Counted from the first letter of the stretch, positions 46,189 to 55,033 are shown. The stretch: 60,130 nucleotides of DNA from Oscillospiraceae bacterium (GCA_015063685.1 SVTR01000018.1:1-60130); one strand, 5' to 3'. Notes: generated by a model from the sequence alone, not told the origin. Numbers and translations are program-made.

Positions 46189-46461
46189 TTACTGTATGCT
46201 TTCCCCATCGTCAAACCTTCCCATCAGCGCCGCTGTGGAAAGCTGGGAAAAGCAGATTTTATTCTGTCCGTCCTTCGGGTCTTTGTAGAGCACGAAGGAT
46301 TTGGGTATCTCCTCCTCGTTGGCGGCGGAGACCAGATGATTTTTTTCTGCCTCGGACAGATATTTTCGGGTAATCCTTGAGGTGGTGGTTCTGTCCATGT
46401 CAAAGATTCCGATGATATCCTTTTGTCTGATATTTTTTTGGTTACCTACGTGAAGATACAT
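46189..46461 (-). CDS. remB: Extracellular matrix regulator RemB
   Basis: This is a 90-residue protein of the RemB/YaaB family found between recF and gyrB in many Firmicutes. The opening MYLHVGNQKNIRQKDIIGIFDMD and KSFVLYKD...ICFSQLSTAAL are characteristic. In Bacillus subtilis RemB helps activate matrix genes and is related to the DNA-binding RemA. The start has GAGGTG upstream. It begins 3 bases after recF, so cotranscription is expected. Confidence 0.9.
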   Translation of the reverse strand: MYLHVGNQKNIRQKDIIGIFDMDRTTTSRITRKYLSEAEKNHLVSAANEEEIPKSFVLYKDPKDGQNKICFSQLSTAALMGRFDDGESIQ

Positions 46462-46464
46462 TTT

Positions 46465-47634
46465 CTACACCTCAGTTTCATGATACACGCCCTGATGAAC
46501 GTGAATATGGCGCACCCCGCTCATGCCGAAATCCGCGGCATCGGGGTCACAGGCGGTCATGATGACCTGTCTGTCGGTCATCTCGCTGACCAGGTATTCC
46601 CGGCGGTGCACGTCCAGCTCGGAGAGCACGTCGTCAAAGAGGAACACCGGCATCTCTCCACCGAATTCTTTGGCTGAGACCCATCCCTCGGCCAGCTTCA
46701 TGGCAAGAGCCAGGGATCTCTGTTGCCCCTGAGAGGCGTATAAACGGGCAGGACGGCCGTTCAGGGTGATTTTGATGTCGTCCCTATGGATGCCGTACAT
46801 CGTCCCGCCGGTGGCGATTTCGCGGTCGTGGTGCGCCGACAAAAGGTGACGGTATCGCTCCACGGCCATATCCTCGGTGAGTTTGTCCATGTCGTCCCAC
46901 AGACCCTCCCGTGTCAACCAATCGTTGCCCAGGGTGGGTGCGTAGGTCAGCTGGGGGATCTCGTCTCCACCCTCGTATTTGCCCATCATGGCCTTGAACG
47001 ACAGCTTTATTTGCTGATTGACCGCTTTGATGTACCGATACCGCTGGATAGTAAGATAGGCGGCCTCCTGCGCCAGCTGCTCAGACCACATAGGCTCTGT
47101 GGCTTCAAAGACGGCCCTTTGATCAAAGGCAGTCTTGAGCAAGGCGTTTCGCTCCTTCAAAATGTGGTTATACCTTTGAAGGGATCTGAGATAGGCGGGG
47201 CGGAGCTGGGACAGAGCCACGTTCATATAGCTTCGTCTGAGGTCCGGCCCTCCCTGGATCAGCGACAGATGCTCGGGGCAGAAAAGCACCACACGAAAAA
47301 CACCCATCATCTCCGACAGCTTATCTACCTTGACGCCGTTGTGCTTGACGATACGCTTGGCCCGTCCGCCAAACATCTGCACCGAAAGCTTCTGCTCACG
47401 GATGCTGTCCTCAAAGATATTTTCCACAAGAGCGCCCTCACTGTCGTAGCGGATGAGCTCCGCCTCCTTGGCGGGACGAAAGCTCTTGCCGAGGGCGGTA
47501 TAATAAATAGCCTCCAGAAGGTTGGTCTTTCCCTGGGCGTTATCTCCGTACAGAAGATTGACCCGGGGGGAGAATTCCACCTCGCATTCCTCAATGTTGC
47601 GGAAGTTTTGTATTTTGATCTTTTTGCATATCAT
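46465..47634 (-). CDS. recF: DNA replication and repair protein RecF
   Basis: This 389-residue SMC-like ATPase loads RecA at gaps with RecOR. Walker A is GDNAQGKTN (Gly30-Thr37 region) near the N-terminus. The signature motif is SQGQQRSLALAMKLAE and Walker B is PVFLFDDVLSELD near the C-terminus, with NFRNIEE at the start. It follows dnaN by 89 bases. The small S4-domain gene yaaA, usual between dnaN and recF in Firmicutes, is not present in this gap. Confidence 0.96.
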   Translation of the reverse strand: MICKKIKIQNFRNIEECEVEFSPRVNLLYGDNAQGKTNLLEAIYYTALGKSFRPAKEAELIRYDSEGALVENIFEDSIREQKLSVQMFGGRAKRIVKHNGVKVDKLSEMMGVFRVVLFCPEHLSLIQGGPDLRRSYMNVALSQLRPAYLRSLQRYNHILKERNALLKTAFDQRAVFEATEPMWSEQLAQEAAYLTIQRYRYIKAVNQQIKLSFKAMMGKYEGGDEIPQLTYAPTLGNDWLTREGLWDDMDKLTEDMAVERYRHLLSAHHDREIATGGTMYGIHRDDIKITLNGRPARLYASQGQQRSLALAMKLAEGWVSAKEFGGEMPVFLFDDVLSELDVHRREYLVSEMTDRQVIMTACDPDAADFGMSGVRHIHVHQGVYHETEV

Positions 47635-47723
47635 GCCATATAAAACCTCCGAAAGTGATTTTCAAATAACGAAGCATCATACGAATGGGACAGGGACCCC
47701 ATGGGGGTACAGTAATACTCCCC

Positions 47724-48890
47724 TCAATCCTTCATTCTCACGGGCAGGAGCATAAAGAGCTCGCTGTCCCCCGCGGTCTCCTCGGTTTCGGGATCGGCAG
47801 GCTCGATGTTCATGCTGGCCAAGGCGGAGGACAGCGAGAGTCTGACGCGATCCGCGGTGCAGGCGCGGAGGCAATCCATAAGGTAACGGTTATTGAAGGC
47901 AATAACGATATCGTCACCCTCACGCATCGTGGAGACCTCGTCATAGGCGCTGCCGGCACCGGAATTGGCGGAGATCTTCAAAATGCCATCCCCGGTCTCC
48001 AGCTTAACGTGGGAGCGACCGCTGCTGCCGGCTACCTTTTCCTCGGTGATCAGCGCCGCGCGCTCCAGAGCGGACAGGAGATTTTCACGGTCGGCGTACA
48101 CCATGATGCGGTGATTTTTCAGAATGATCCTGTCGTAGTTGATGTATTCGCCCTCGATGAGCTTGGAGAAGAAGATCACGTCGCCCATGACGAAAATGAT
48201 GTTCTTTCGGTTGATATAAATGCAGACGTCGTCGTCCTCCTTGGTGGCATTGCCCAAAAGCTTGTAAAGCTCGGTGACGCTGCGGTTGGGCACGATAAAC
48301 TTGAACTCCTTATCAGCGTCCTCCAAAGCGTCGATATTGGCGTTGGTCCCACAGACAGCCATCTTGAAGGAGTCACAGGAGACCAGCTTCAGATTTTCTC
48401 CGTTTACGTGGAAGAAAAGACCGTTGAGCACCACGCGCTGGTCGTTGACACCCATAGCAAAGATGCACTTGCTGATCATATTTCTGAGGATCTGACCCGA
48501 AATATGGAAGCCCTGCTGAGAGATCAAGCGGGGGATCTCGGGGAAATCCTTGGCCGAAAGAGCGCTCATGGTGTGGGAGGACTTACCCGAAACGATGGTG
48601 GCGCAGTTCTTGCTGTCCACCGTCAGGGTGACGTGGCTTCCCTCCATGGCGCGAACCGTCTGGCTGAACTTGGCGGCGTTGATGATGGCGTCACCGGGCT
48701 CGATCACATCGGCCTCCAGAGAGACGCGAACGCCCTTTTCAAAGTCGTAGGTAGTCAGAACGCAAACACCGTCGGCACCTGCCTCAATGAGGATGCCATC
48801 TGCGGCGGGAAAGCTATTTTTGTTGGAGATACCGCTGAACAGGGGGATGACAGCCGTGCAAATAGCTTCTTTTTCAAACGTAATTTTCAT
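47724..48890 (-). CDS. dnaN: DNA polymerase III beta subunit (sliding clamp)
   Basis: This 388-residue protein forms the ring that tethers the replicative polymerase. The three-domain pattern of DnaN is visible: MKITFEKEAICTAV at the start, RDNLLSALERA-type helix (here RENLLSALERAALI) in the third quarter, and AYDEVSTMREGDDIVIAFNNRYLMDCLRA near the end. The tail ELFMLLPVRMKD contains the usual terminal LLPVR. The start at 48890 is preceded by AAGGAG about 12 bases upstream; the longer open frame enters the oriC gap. Confidence 0.96.
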   Translation of the reverse strand: MKITFEKEAICTAVIPLFSGISNKNSFPAADGILIEAGADGVCVLTTYDFEKGVRVSLEADVIEPGDAIINAAKFSQTVRAMEGSHVTLTVDSKNCATIVSGKSSHTMSALSAKDFPEIPRLISQQGFHISGQILRNMISKCIFAMGVNDQRVVLNGLFFHVNGENLKLVSCDSFKMAVCGTNANIDALEDADKEFKFIVPNRSVTELYKLLGNATKEDDDVCIYINRKNIIFVMGDVIFFSKLIEGEYINYDRIILKNHRIMVYADRENLLSALERAALITEEKVAGSSGRSHVKLETGDGILKISANSGAGSAYDEVSTMREGDDIVIAFNNRYLMDCLRACTADRVRLSLSSALASMNIEPADPETEETAGDSELFMLLPVRMKD

Positions 48891-49148
48891 AATTTCATCA
48901 AGCTCCTTATCATGATCGTACAGGTGACCTCCAAGGCCTCGGTGGGCTGTGCTTTTTGAGACACCCGTCAAATTTTAACGATGTATGGTATGCGTAGGCG
49001 GTAGAAAATATGTTCTCTGATGGAAGATCAGATCGGGTCGATTGGTTATTCGGTTCTTTTTGAACGCTGTCAGGCTTCCGCAGGAAGCAAGAAAACAGAG
49101 ATAACCAAGAAAAGATACAGTAGCAGTGTCAGTATAGGGGGTGGAAAC

Positions 49149-49577
49149 TGTGGAAAACCGAAAAGTCATTGATACAAAAGTCTTTTTCTTGCTTGATTTC
49201 AATTTTTTTTCGTGTAAAAAATCGGTAAAATCAAGGGAAATCTTTTGGAAAAACGGTTAAGGTGGGCTGCTGACATCCTTTTGCGTCCCATGACCCCTGA
49301 CAGGCTTGTCCTTGTGGATAAGTTTTCAACGAAGAAACACCTGTCTGCGGAAATTTTGCAAATGTGAAAATGTGGAAAAGTCGGGAATTTTGATTTTTTT
49401 CGATGTATGAGGATTTTTATATGCAAAAAAACGATAGTCTTGAAAATACTGTTGTGACAGGCGTTTTTTTACATGTTTATCTGAAATTATCCATTGTTTT
49501 CCACAAATATGCATGGAAAATTCGGTTTATCCACAAAGTTATCCACACCCTGTGGATAACTCGCAGGATATTCCACA
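49149..49577. other. oriC: Chromosomal replication origin (oriC), DnaA-box cluster
   Basis: The 724-base gap between dnaA and dnaN holds boxes at 49313-49321 (TGTGGATAA), 49527-49535, 49539-49547 and 49551-49559 (the last two inverted and separated by CCC). Variants with one or two changes are at 49149-49157, 49371-49379, 49497-49505 and 49569-49577. AT-rich stretches at 49199-49255 and 49380-49440 could be the unwinding region. The remaining part toward dnaN (48891-49148) shows no gene. Confidence 0.85.
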
Positions 49578-49614
49578 AAGGGGGATGGGAAACTCAGGGA
49601 AAAATGGAAACTTA

Positions 49615-51105
49615 TCAAATACCTTTGATCTCCTTGACCATCTCTTCCATCTCAGTTTTGAAGATGGGATCCTGGCGCATCCGCTTTTCCATGGCGTCCA
49701 GGGAGGAGATGACGGTGGAATGGTCTCTGTCCAGGATCTTTCCGATACCCGAGCGATTCATCTCCGCTACGGTCAAAAGAAGATAGACGGTGATGTGGCG
49801 GGCATTGGCGATATCCTTGGTGCGGCTCTTGCCCAGGATATCTTCCTTTTTGACGTTATATTTTTTATAAACCGCCGTAAAGATCTTGTCCACCGTAACC
49901 TCCAGGGACTCACCGCCGCCCAAAAGCTCGGAAATGCAGCTTCTGGCCAGCTCCATGGTGATCTCACAGCCGGTAATAAAGCTCTTGGCGCCCAGCTTTT
50001 TGATGGCACCCTCGATCTGTCGGATGTTGGAGCGGAGGTTTTCTGCCAGGAAGGAGAGCACGTCGTCGGGAATTTTGACGTTGACCTGCTCGGCCTTTTT
50101 CTTGATGATGGCGGTTCTCAGCTCAAAATCGGGGGGCTGAACGTCAGCGATCAGACCCCACTCAAAGCGGGTCACAAGTCTGTCCTCCAGGGTCTTGATA
50201 TCTCTGGGGGGACGGTCGGAGGTGAGGATGATCTGCTTGCCGTTTTCATAGAGGGCGTTGAAGGTGTGGAAAAATTCCTCTTGGGTGGATACCTTACCGG
50301 CGATAAACTGGATATCGTCAATGAGCAAAACGTCGCAGGAGCGGTATTTATCTCTGAATTCCTTCATGGCCTGACGGGACAGGCTGTCGATCATCTGATT
50401 GGTAAAGTCCTCTCCCTTGATGTAGATGACCTTGATATCGGGGTTAGCGTCCTTCAGCTTATTGGTAATGGCGTACAGCATGTGGGTCTTACCCAGACCG
50501 CTGGGGCCGTAGACGAACAGAGGATTATAGGACTGTGCCGGGAAGGTGGCCACGGCCAGACAGGCGGCGTGGGCAAACTTATTGGAGGAGCCCACGATGA
50601 AATTATCAAAGGTGTACTCAAAGTTAAAGGGAGGCATGGTGGATCCCACCCGAGGCCCTTTGTTTTGCTCTGCGACGCGATCGTCGGAGCCGGCAGATGA
50701 ACGATCCTCGGAAATGACGGGGCGGGTTCTGATGGTTCTCATAGAGGGGTCGCCGCCGTCCTGTCCGTCTGCCGCTTCCTCAAGAAGCTTTTCCAAAATG
50801 GGCTCGGCAGGCTCCGGCTGGATCCTTGAATAGGTATTGACCGCGGCCTTTTCGGTGCTGACAAATTTTACGCTGATGGGAATCCCCAAAAATTTTTGAA
50901 ACTTTTCCTCAACGATGTCTTTATATTTTGCATTCAGTACGGAAATATGAAAGCTGGAATATTTTGAAAGTGTCACGGAGGATCCGTCAAAATCCGTTAC
51001 CTCGAGGCCTTCAAACCACAGGTCTGCGATGATCTTTCCGATCTCGTCGTAAAGGTCTGCCTTGATCATACCCCAGATCACCTTAATGTCATCCATGCGG
51101 GCCAT
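49615..51105 (-). CDS. dnaA: Chromosomal replication initiator DnaA
   Basis: This is a 496-residue AAA+ initiator. Domain I is at residues 1-85 and a variable acidic linker at 95-160. Walker A is GPSGLGKT (200-207), Walker B is VLLIDDIQFIAGK, and sensor regions follow. The C-terminal DNA-binding domain has ARHITVYLL and DHSTVISSLDAME, the box-recognition helix-turn-helix (usually DHTTVxxA). The start follows AAAGGAG. The expected rpmH-rnpA-yidC genes are not upstream; murQ lies there instead. The 271-base upstream gap holds an AT-rich promoter and no DnaA box. Confidence 0.97.
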   Translation of the reverse strand: MARMDDIKVIWGMIKADLYDEIGKIIADLWFEGLEVTDFDGSSVTLSKYSSFHISVLNAKYKDIVEEKFQKFLGIPISVKFVSTEKAAVNTYSRIQPEPAEPILEKLLEEAADGQDGGDPSMRTIRTRPVISEDRSSAGSDDRVAEQNKGPRVGSTMPPFNFEYTFDNFIVGSSNKFAHAACLAVATFPAQSYNPLFVYGPSGLGKTHMLYAITNKLKDANPDIKVIYIKGEDFTNQMIDSLSRQAMKEFRDKYRSCDVLLIDDIQFIAGKVSTQEEFFHTFNALYENGKQIILTSDRPPRDIKTLEDRLVTRFEWGLIADVQPPDFELRTAIIKKKAEQVNVKIPDDVLSFLAENLRSNIRQIEGAIKKLGAKSFITGCEITMELARSCISELLGGGESLEVTVDKIFTAVYKKYNVKKEDILGKSRTKDIANARHITVYLLLTVAEMNRSGIGKILDRDHSTVISSLDAMEKRMRQDPIFKTEMEEMVKEIKGI

Positions 51106-51147
51106 GTGATATCTCCTTTCTTTCGCCTATATTATATAATTATATAT

Positions 51148-51176
51148 ATTATAACATATTTACGGGAAAATTGCAA
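51148..51176 (-). promoter_or_regulatory. Promoter of dnaA
   Basis: On the minus strand TTGCAA (51171-51176) and TATAAT (51148-51153) are separated by 17 bases in a very AT-rich stretch. Confidence 0.65.
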
Positions 51177-51305
51177 GCCATTTTTTGATGTGAAAAAGCC
51201 TTTTTTAGGCCTTATGGGATGGTAAAATGTAAAAATAAAGTAAATAAAATATGAATAAGTATTAATTAATTTGTAAAATTATTTTATGAAAATTAATAAA
51301 GAATT

Positions 51306-51335
51306 AAAAAAACACTCCTTTTTCAGGAGTGTTTT
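51306..51335 (-). terminator. Terminator after murQ
   Basis: AAAACACTCCT (51309-51319) pairs with AGGAGTGTTTT (51325-51335). On the minus strand a run of T follows the stem, isolating dnaA from murQ. Confidence 0.9.
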
Positions 51336-51376
51336 GAGGTCATATTTATCTGTCAAGTTTCTGCCTTCGGAGGCTT

Positions 51377-52234
51377 TTACGAAAGATTTTCCCGGGACAA
51401 AGCATCCAGGGACGCGCGGATGTCGCCGTATTTGTCAATGAGCTTTTCGGCGGTTTCCCTGTCGCAGGAGCCCAGCTCCATGAGGATGCGGATGCATCTG
51501 TCTCTGAGCTTGACGTTGGTGGGTCTGACGTTGATCATCAGGTTTCCTACCACCTTTCCCGTCTTGATCATGGCGCCTGTGGACAGCATATTGAGGATCA
51601 GCTTTTGTGCCGTTCCTGCCTTCAGGCGGGAGGAGCCCGTGATGACCTCAGGGCCTACGTAGGGCGCCATGGTGACATCACAGAGGGCGTGCATCAGACT
51701 GTCGGGATTGCAGGTAATACCCATGGGAATGGCTCCGATCTCACGGGCCTTTTTCAAGGCACCCAGCACGTAGGGAGCGCCGCCGGAGGCAGACAGACCA
51801 ACCACCACGTCACCTGCGGTCACGCCGTCAGCCAAAAGCTCCTCAGCGCCTCGGATCTCGTTGTCCTCAGCACCTTCCACGGCGCGGAACATAGCGTCCT
51901 TACCGCCTGCCATAATGCCGCGAACCAGCCGGTAATCCACACCGAAGGTGGGGGGACATTCCGAGGCATCCACCACACCGAGACGGCCCGACGTGCCTGC
52001 CCCGATGTAGATCAGATGGCCGCCGGCATCCAGTCTTTCGGCAATGATATCAATGGCCTTGGCAATCTCGGGAAGCTGGGTGGCGATGGCGTCCTCCACC
52101 ACGCGGTTTTCGTTGTTCATCAGGGTCACCATATCTATGGTAGACATCTGATCAATGTGTAGAGTATTTTGATTTCTCCCCTCGGTTTTCAGAGATTTGA
52201 GATCGGTGCGCACAGTGTTTTCGATATATGCCAT
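51377..52234 (-). CDS. murQ: N-acetylmuramic acid 6-phosphate etherase
   Basis: This 285-residue cytoplasmic enzyme splits MurNAc-6-phosphate into GlcNAc-6-phosphate and lactate in cell-wall recycling. The SIS-domain motif IYIGAGTSGRLGVVDASECPPTFG, the catalytic region VEGAEDNE, GLSASGGAPYVLGAL, and TGSSRLKAGTAQKLILNMLSTG are all typical. It begins 4 bases after the NUDIX gene and is cotranscribed with it. A MurNAc transporter is not in the window. Confidence 0.95.
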   Translation of the reverse strand: MAYIENTVRTDLKSLKTEGRNQNTLHIDQMSTIDMVTLMNNENRVVEDAIATQLPEIAKAIDIIAERLDAGGHLIYIGAGTSGRLGVVDASECPPTFGVDYRLVRGIMAGGKDAMFRAVEGAEDNEIRGAEELLADGVTAGDVVVGLSASGGAPYVLGALKKAREIGAIPMGITCNPDSLMHALCDVTMAPYVGPEVITGSSRLKAGTAQKLILNMLSTGAMIKTGKVVGNLMINVRPTNVKLRDRCIRILMELGSCDRETAEKLIDKYGDIRASLDALSRENLS

Positions 52235-52238
52235 GGTT

Positions 52239-52796
52239 TTACAGTCCTTTCTTTTTCATGGCCCAGACCTTTAAGACGGCAGCTTGGGTCTTGGCGTCCT
52301 GAATCTCGCCTCTGATGATCATATCCACCATATCCTCCAGGGGGATCTTGACAAATTCTATAAATTCGTCCTCGTCGGGGTCTGTTTCACCCTCCGTCAG
52401 ATCTTCTGCCAGATACATGTAGATGATTTCGGTGAGCAACGCGGGGGAGGTGGCCAGATCTCCGATGGGGGTGATGCGGCCGGGGGTGTAGCCCGTTTCT
52501 TCACGGAGCTCTCTGAGAGCGGCCTCCAGATGATCCTCATGGGGACTGTCCAGCTTGCCTGCGGGGATCTCCAGGGTCACTCTTTGCAGGGCGTAGCGAT
52601 ATTGACGGACGCAGACGACCTCTCCATCCTTGGTGAGAGGAACCACGCAAACGGCACCGCCGTGCTTACAGTATTCCCGCATGCCTTCGCCGCCGTTGGG
52701 AAGGCTGATGGTGTCTTTATAGAGATGGAGCACCCGCCCGTCAAAGATCAGGCGGCTGTCCAGGGTATTTTCTTTGAAAAAGCTTTCGTCCTTCAT
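52239..52796 (-). CDS. NUDIX hydrolase, ADP-ribose pyrophosphatase-like
   Basis: This 185-residue hydrolase has the NUDIX box spread as GKLDSPHEDHLEAALRELREETGY, containing the metal-binding REL-x-EE-x-G core (residues about 83-105). The pattern VRQYRYALQRVTLEIPAGKLD upstream of the box is typical of ADP-ribose pyrophosphatases (NudF type), which cleave ADP-ribose to AMP and ribose-5-phosphate. It is followed by murQ. The start has GAGGTAA upstream. Confidence 0.9.
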   Translation of the reverse strand: MKDESFFKENTLDSRLIFDGRVLHLYKDTISLPNGGEGMREYCKHGGAVCVVPLTKDGEVVCVRQYRYALQRVTLEIPAGKLDSPHEDHLEAALRELREETGYTPGRITPIGDLATSPALLTEIIYMYLAEDLTEGETDPDEDEFIEFVKIPLEDMVDMIIRGEIQDAKTQAAVLKVWAMKKKGL

Positions 52797-52871
52797 AAAT
52801 AGGTTACCTCGCTCGCTTTTTTAATGATGTATTCATTATATAATAAATTTCTCTTTTTGTAAATAAGAATC

Positions 52872-52900
52872 TTGAAAAAAACGGGGCTTTATGCTATAAT
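52872..52900 (+). promoter_or_regulatory. Sigma-A promoter of tcdA
   Basis: TTGAAA (52872-52877), a 17-base spacer and TATAAT (52895-52900). Confidence 0.85.
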
Positions 52901-52930
52901 GTTCAAAAAGATTTTCAGAGGTATACAGGC

Positions 52931-53785
52931 ATGAGCGAAACCTATCTTCTCCCCGAGGAGCATAACCGTACCGCCCGAGTGATCGGAGAAAGCGGCGTTC
53001 ACAGGCTACAGAATGCCCATGTGGCTGTGTTTGGCATCGGCGGCGTTGGGGGACACTGTGTTGAAGCGCTGGCCCGTGCCGGCGTGGGAAGGATCACCAT
53101 TGTTGACGGGGATGAGGTATCCCTCTCTAACATCAACCGCCAGGCGGTGGCCCTTCACTCTACGGTTGGACACCCCAAGGTAGAGGTCATGGCCGAGCGT
53201 ATCAGAGATATCAACCCCTCCTGTACTGTAGAGGCTCTGCATATGTATTATCTTCCCGAGACTTCGGAGCATCCCATGCTGGAGATGGGTCGGTTTGATT
53301 ACGTGGCTGATTGTGTTGACTCCACGGTGGCAAAGATCCAGCTGGCTGTGCTTTGTTATCAGCATCAGGTGCCCTTGATTTCCGCCATGGCGGCGGGAAA
53401 CAAGATCTATCCCGAAAGATTTATTATCACCGATCTGTTTAAGACCAATACGGATCCCTTGGCTAAGATCATGCGTCGGGAGCTCAGAGCCAGAGGTATT
53501 GACAGACTCAAGGTGGTGTGCTCTGATGAGGTACCGCTGCCTGTAGCGGCTGATCTGAAGGAAAAGGCTGACGAAAATCAACTCAAAGCCCGTCCCGCTC
53601 CCGGAAGCATTTCCTTTGTGCCGGCGGTCATGGGGATGATCATGGCTGGAGAGATCATCCGAAGTCTTTCGGGGATCGAGGAGGTCATGAAGGCGGCCGA
53701 GACAGCCAAGCGAGAGGAAGAAGCCATAAGGCGTGAGGCTGAGGCAGAAAAGCGGCGGTTGCAACGGGAGAAATACGGGCATTAA
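52931..53785 (+). CDS. tcdA: tRNA threonylcarbamoyladenosine dehydratase (TcdA/CsdL)
   Basis: This 284-residue E1-like ATP-dependent enzyme cyclises t6A37 of tRNA to ct6A. The nucleotide-binding loop is FGIGGVGGHCVEALARAGVG, then VDGDEVSLSNINRQ with the Arg finger, and ADCVDSTVAKIQLAVLC. ISAMAAGNKIYP and GSISFVPAVMGMIMAGEII match TcdA rather than MoeB/ThiF. The last 40 residues are a charged helical extension rich in Glu/Arg/Ala. A palindromic element begins 5 bases after its stop codon. Confidence 0.93.
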   Translation: MSETYLLPEEHNRTARVIGESGVHRLQNAHVAVFGIGGVGGHCVEALARAGVGRITIVDGDEVSLSNINRQAVALHSTVGHPKVEVMAERIRDINPSCTVEALHMYYLPETSEHPMLEMGRFDYVADCVDSTVAKIQLAVLCYQHQVPLISAMAAGNKIYPERFIITDLFKTNTDPLAKIMRRELRARGIDRLKVVCSDEVPLPVAADLKEKADENQLKARPAPGSISFVPAVMGMIMAGEIIRSLSGIEEVMKAAETAKREEEAIRREAEAEKRRLQREKYGH

Positions 53786-53790
53786 TATAA

Positions 53791-53901
53791 GGGCATCTTA
53801 AAAACGTGTCGAAAATGCGCACATGAAAATATTCAAACATAAATCATTGGCGGTCGCCCTTTGCTTAACTTGCAGAGCGACCGCCATTTTTAGAGGTGAC
53901 C
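53791..53901. repeat. Element E with terminator hairpin
   Basis: It starts with GGGCATCTTAAAAACG and ends with TTTTTAGAGGTGACC, so its ends mix the two subfamilies. The interior holds a terminator-like hairpin GGCGGTCGC (53849-53857) / GCGACCGCC (53877-53885) followed by ATTTTT. It starts 5 bases after the tcdA stop and would terminate that transcript. Confidence 0.65.
53849..53890 (+). terminator. Probable terminator of tcdA inside element E
   Basis: A perfect 9-bp GC-rich stem is followed by ATTTTT. The loop is long (19 bases) but can pair partly (TTGC/GCAA-like). Confidence 0.7.
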
Positions 53902-53905
53902 TATT

Positions 53906-54064
53906 GGGCATCTCTAAATACTCAGCGTGCGGAGAGATGCGAGGGATTTTTTCGTCAGACTAAAAAAATCTGCGCGCATAGTTGGCCCTATGCGAAAGAA
54001 TTTTGTGACGTATGATGGAAAAAGCACCGTCATATCGGCGTGCGATGAGTTTTTAGAGATGCCC
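53906..54064. repeat. Full palindromic element, copy C
   Basis: This 159-bp element is bounded by GGGCATCTCTAAA and TTTAGAGATGCCC. The central hairpin is CGCATAG (53975-53981) / CTATGCG (53988-53994) with loop TTGGCC. It is nearly identical to copy B without B's short insert. Its last base is the first base of the complement of the Lgt stop codon, so the element abuts that gene. Confidence 0.88.
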
Positions 54065-55032
54065 TATGATTTATGTGTAAAATGTTCGTTACTTAAATTC
54101 AAAATTTCTTTTTTCTTCTCAAAAAATTCTTCTTCGGTAATAATACCGTCATCACACAATTTTTTAAGCTCACGAAGTAATCTTATGCTTTTTACGGTCA
54201 ATTTTTCACCTTGTGTTTTAACTTGCTCGGCCATAAAATCCATCTTTTCATGGAGCTTTTTAAATAAAATTCTCTTTTTATAAAACAGGCAAAGCAAACC
54301 GAGGATAATCAGAACGATACTCATACATTGGGAGGGTGTAAGAATCATTCCCGTGGATCCTCGATCGTCTCCTCTGAAAAACTCAATGGCAAAGCGAAAC
54401 GTTCCATAAGCAAAGGCGTACATTTCGGTAAAATGATTTCTGAAAATTTTATAGCCTGCTATCAATACTAAAAACAGAACAATTTCAAAGCCTGCTTCGA
54501 TTAACTGAGTGGGGATTACTGGCAAGCTTCCGCCGCTCTCAGAAGGATACTGCAAAGCTGCCGCGCTCCCTGCAGGAAAACTGACGCCAAGCACAGAATC
54601 AGTTACACCACCGTAACAGCATCCGGCAAAAAAGCATCCGATTCGTCCGATTCCATGAGCTATGATAATGCCCGGAATCATAAGATCAAAATATTCAAGG
54701 GCCTTACCGCGTGCGGGTGGAGCGAAGTAATGGATCATCAAAATTGTGGCCGGAAATCCGCCAAGAACGCCGCCAAGCCACGTGATACCACCTAAAACCA
54801 GCTTTTTTTCCTCTATGGAATGAAACAGCGAATTGAAAAGAAACGCGAAAGCATAAAGTGCCGCAAATCCGAAAATCGATATGATCAAAAATTTATTGGT
54901 GACCGATTGCGGCTTTTTTTCTGCTTTTTCAAAAACAGTGATCGTAGTAATCACGTAACAAATCATTCCTATCAACGCAAATAATGCGTATGAAGGAATA
55001 GCAATGAATCCAAGATGAATGTGTGGTATCAT
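54064..55032 (-). CDS. lgt: Divergent prolipoprotein diacylglyceryl transferase (Lgt) with SHOCT-like tail
   Basis: This 322-residue membrane protein has about seven hydrophobic helices of the Lgt fold, which moves diacylglyceryl from phosphatidylglycerol to lipobox Cys. The signature loop reads HGIGRIGCFFAGCCYG: the E. coli Arg143 and Gly154 equivalents are kept, but Asn146 and Glu151 are replaced by Cys. The His103 position (ITWLGG) is Leu. Arg239/Glu243 equivalents remain in RFAIEFFRG. The C-terminus (about 285-315) is a SHOCT-like helix pair, ELKKLCDDGIITEEEFFEKK, not usual in Lgt. Base composition is clearly AT-richer than the neighbourhood. It follows two Cys-rich lipoprotein genes with 1- and 2-base gaps. 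It may be a specialised paralogue; whether it is the cell's main Lgt is unknown. Confidence 0.85.
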   Translation of the reverse strand: MIPHIHLGFIAIPSYALFALIGMICYVITTITVFEKAEKKPQSVTNKFLIISIFGFAALYAFAFLFNSLFHSIEEKKLVLGGITWLGGVLGGFPATILMIHYFAPPARGKALEYFDLMIPGIIIAHGIGRIGCFFAGCCYGGVTDSVLGVSFPAGSAAALQYPSESGGSLPVIPTQLIEAGFEIVLFLVLIAGYKIFRNHFTEMYAFAYGTFRFAIEFFRGDDRGSTGMILTPSQCMSIVLIILGLLCLFYKKRILFKKLHEKMDFMAEQVKTQGEKLTVKSIRLLRELKKLCDDGIITEEEFFEKKKEILNLSNEHFTHKS

Positions 55033-55033
55033 A

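Noticed and set aside
51106..51376. Origin upstream of dnaA (as in bipartite Bacillus-type oriC)
   Set aside because: The stretch is AT-rich but contains no TTATCCACA-type box; the boxes lie downstream of dnaA and beyond gyrB.
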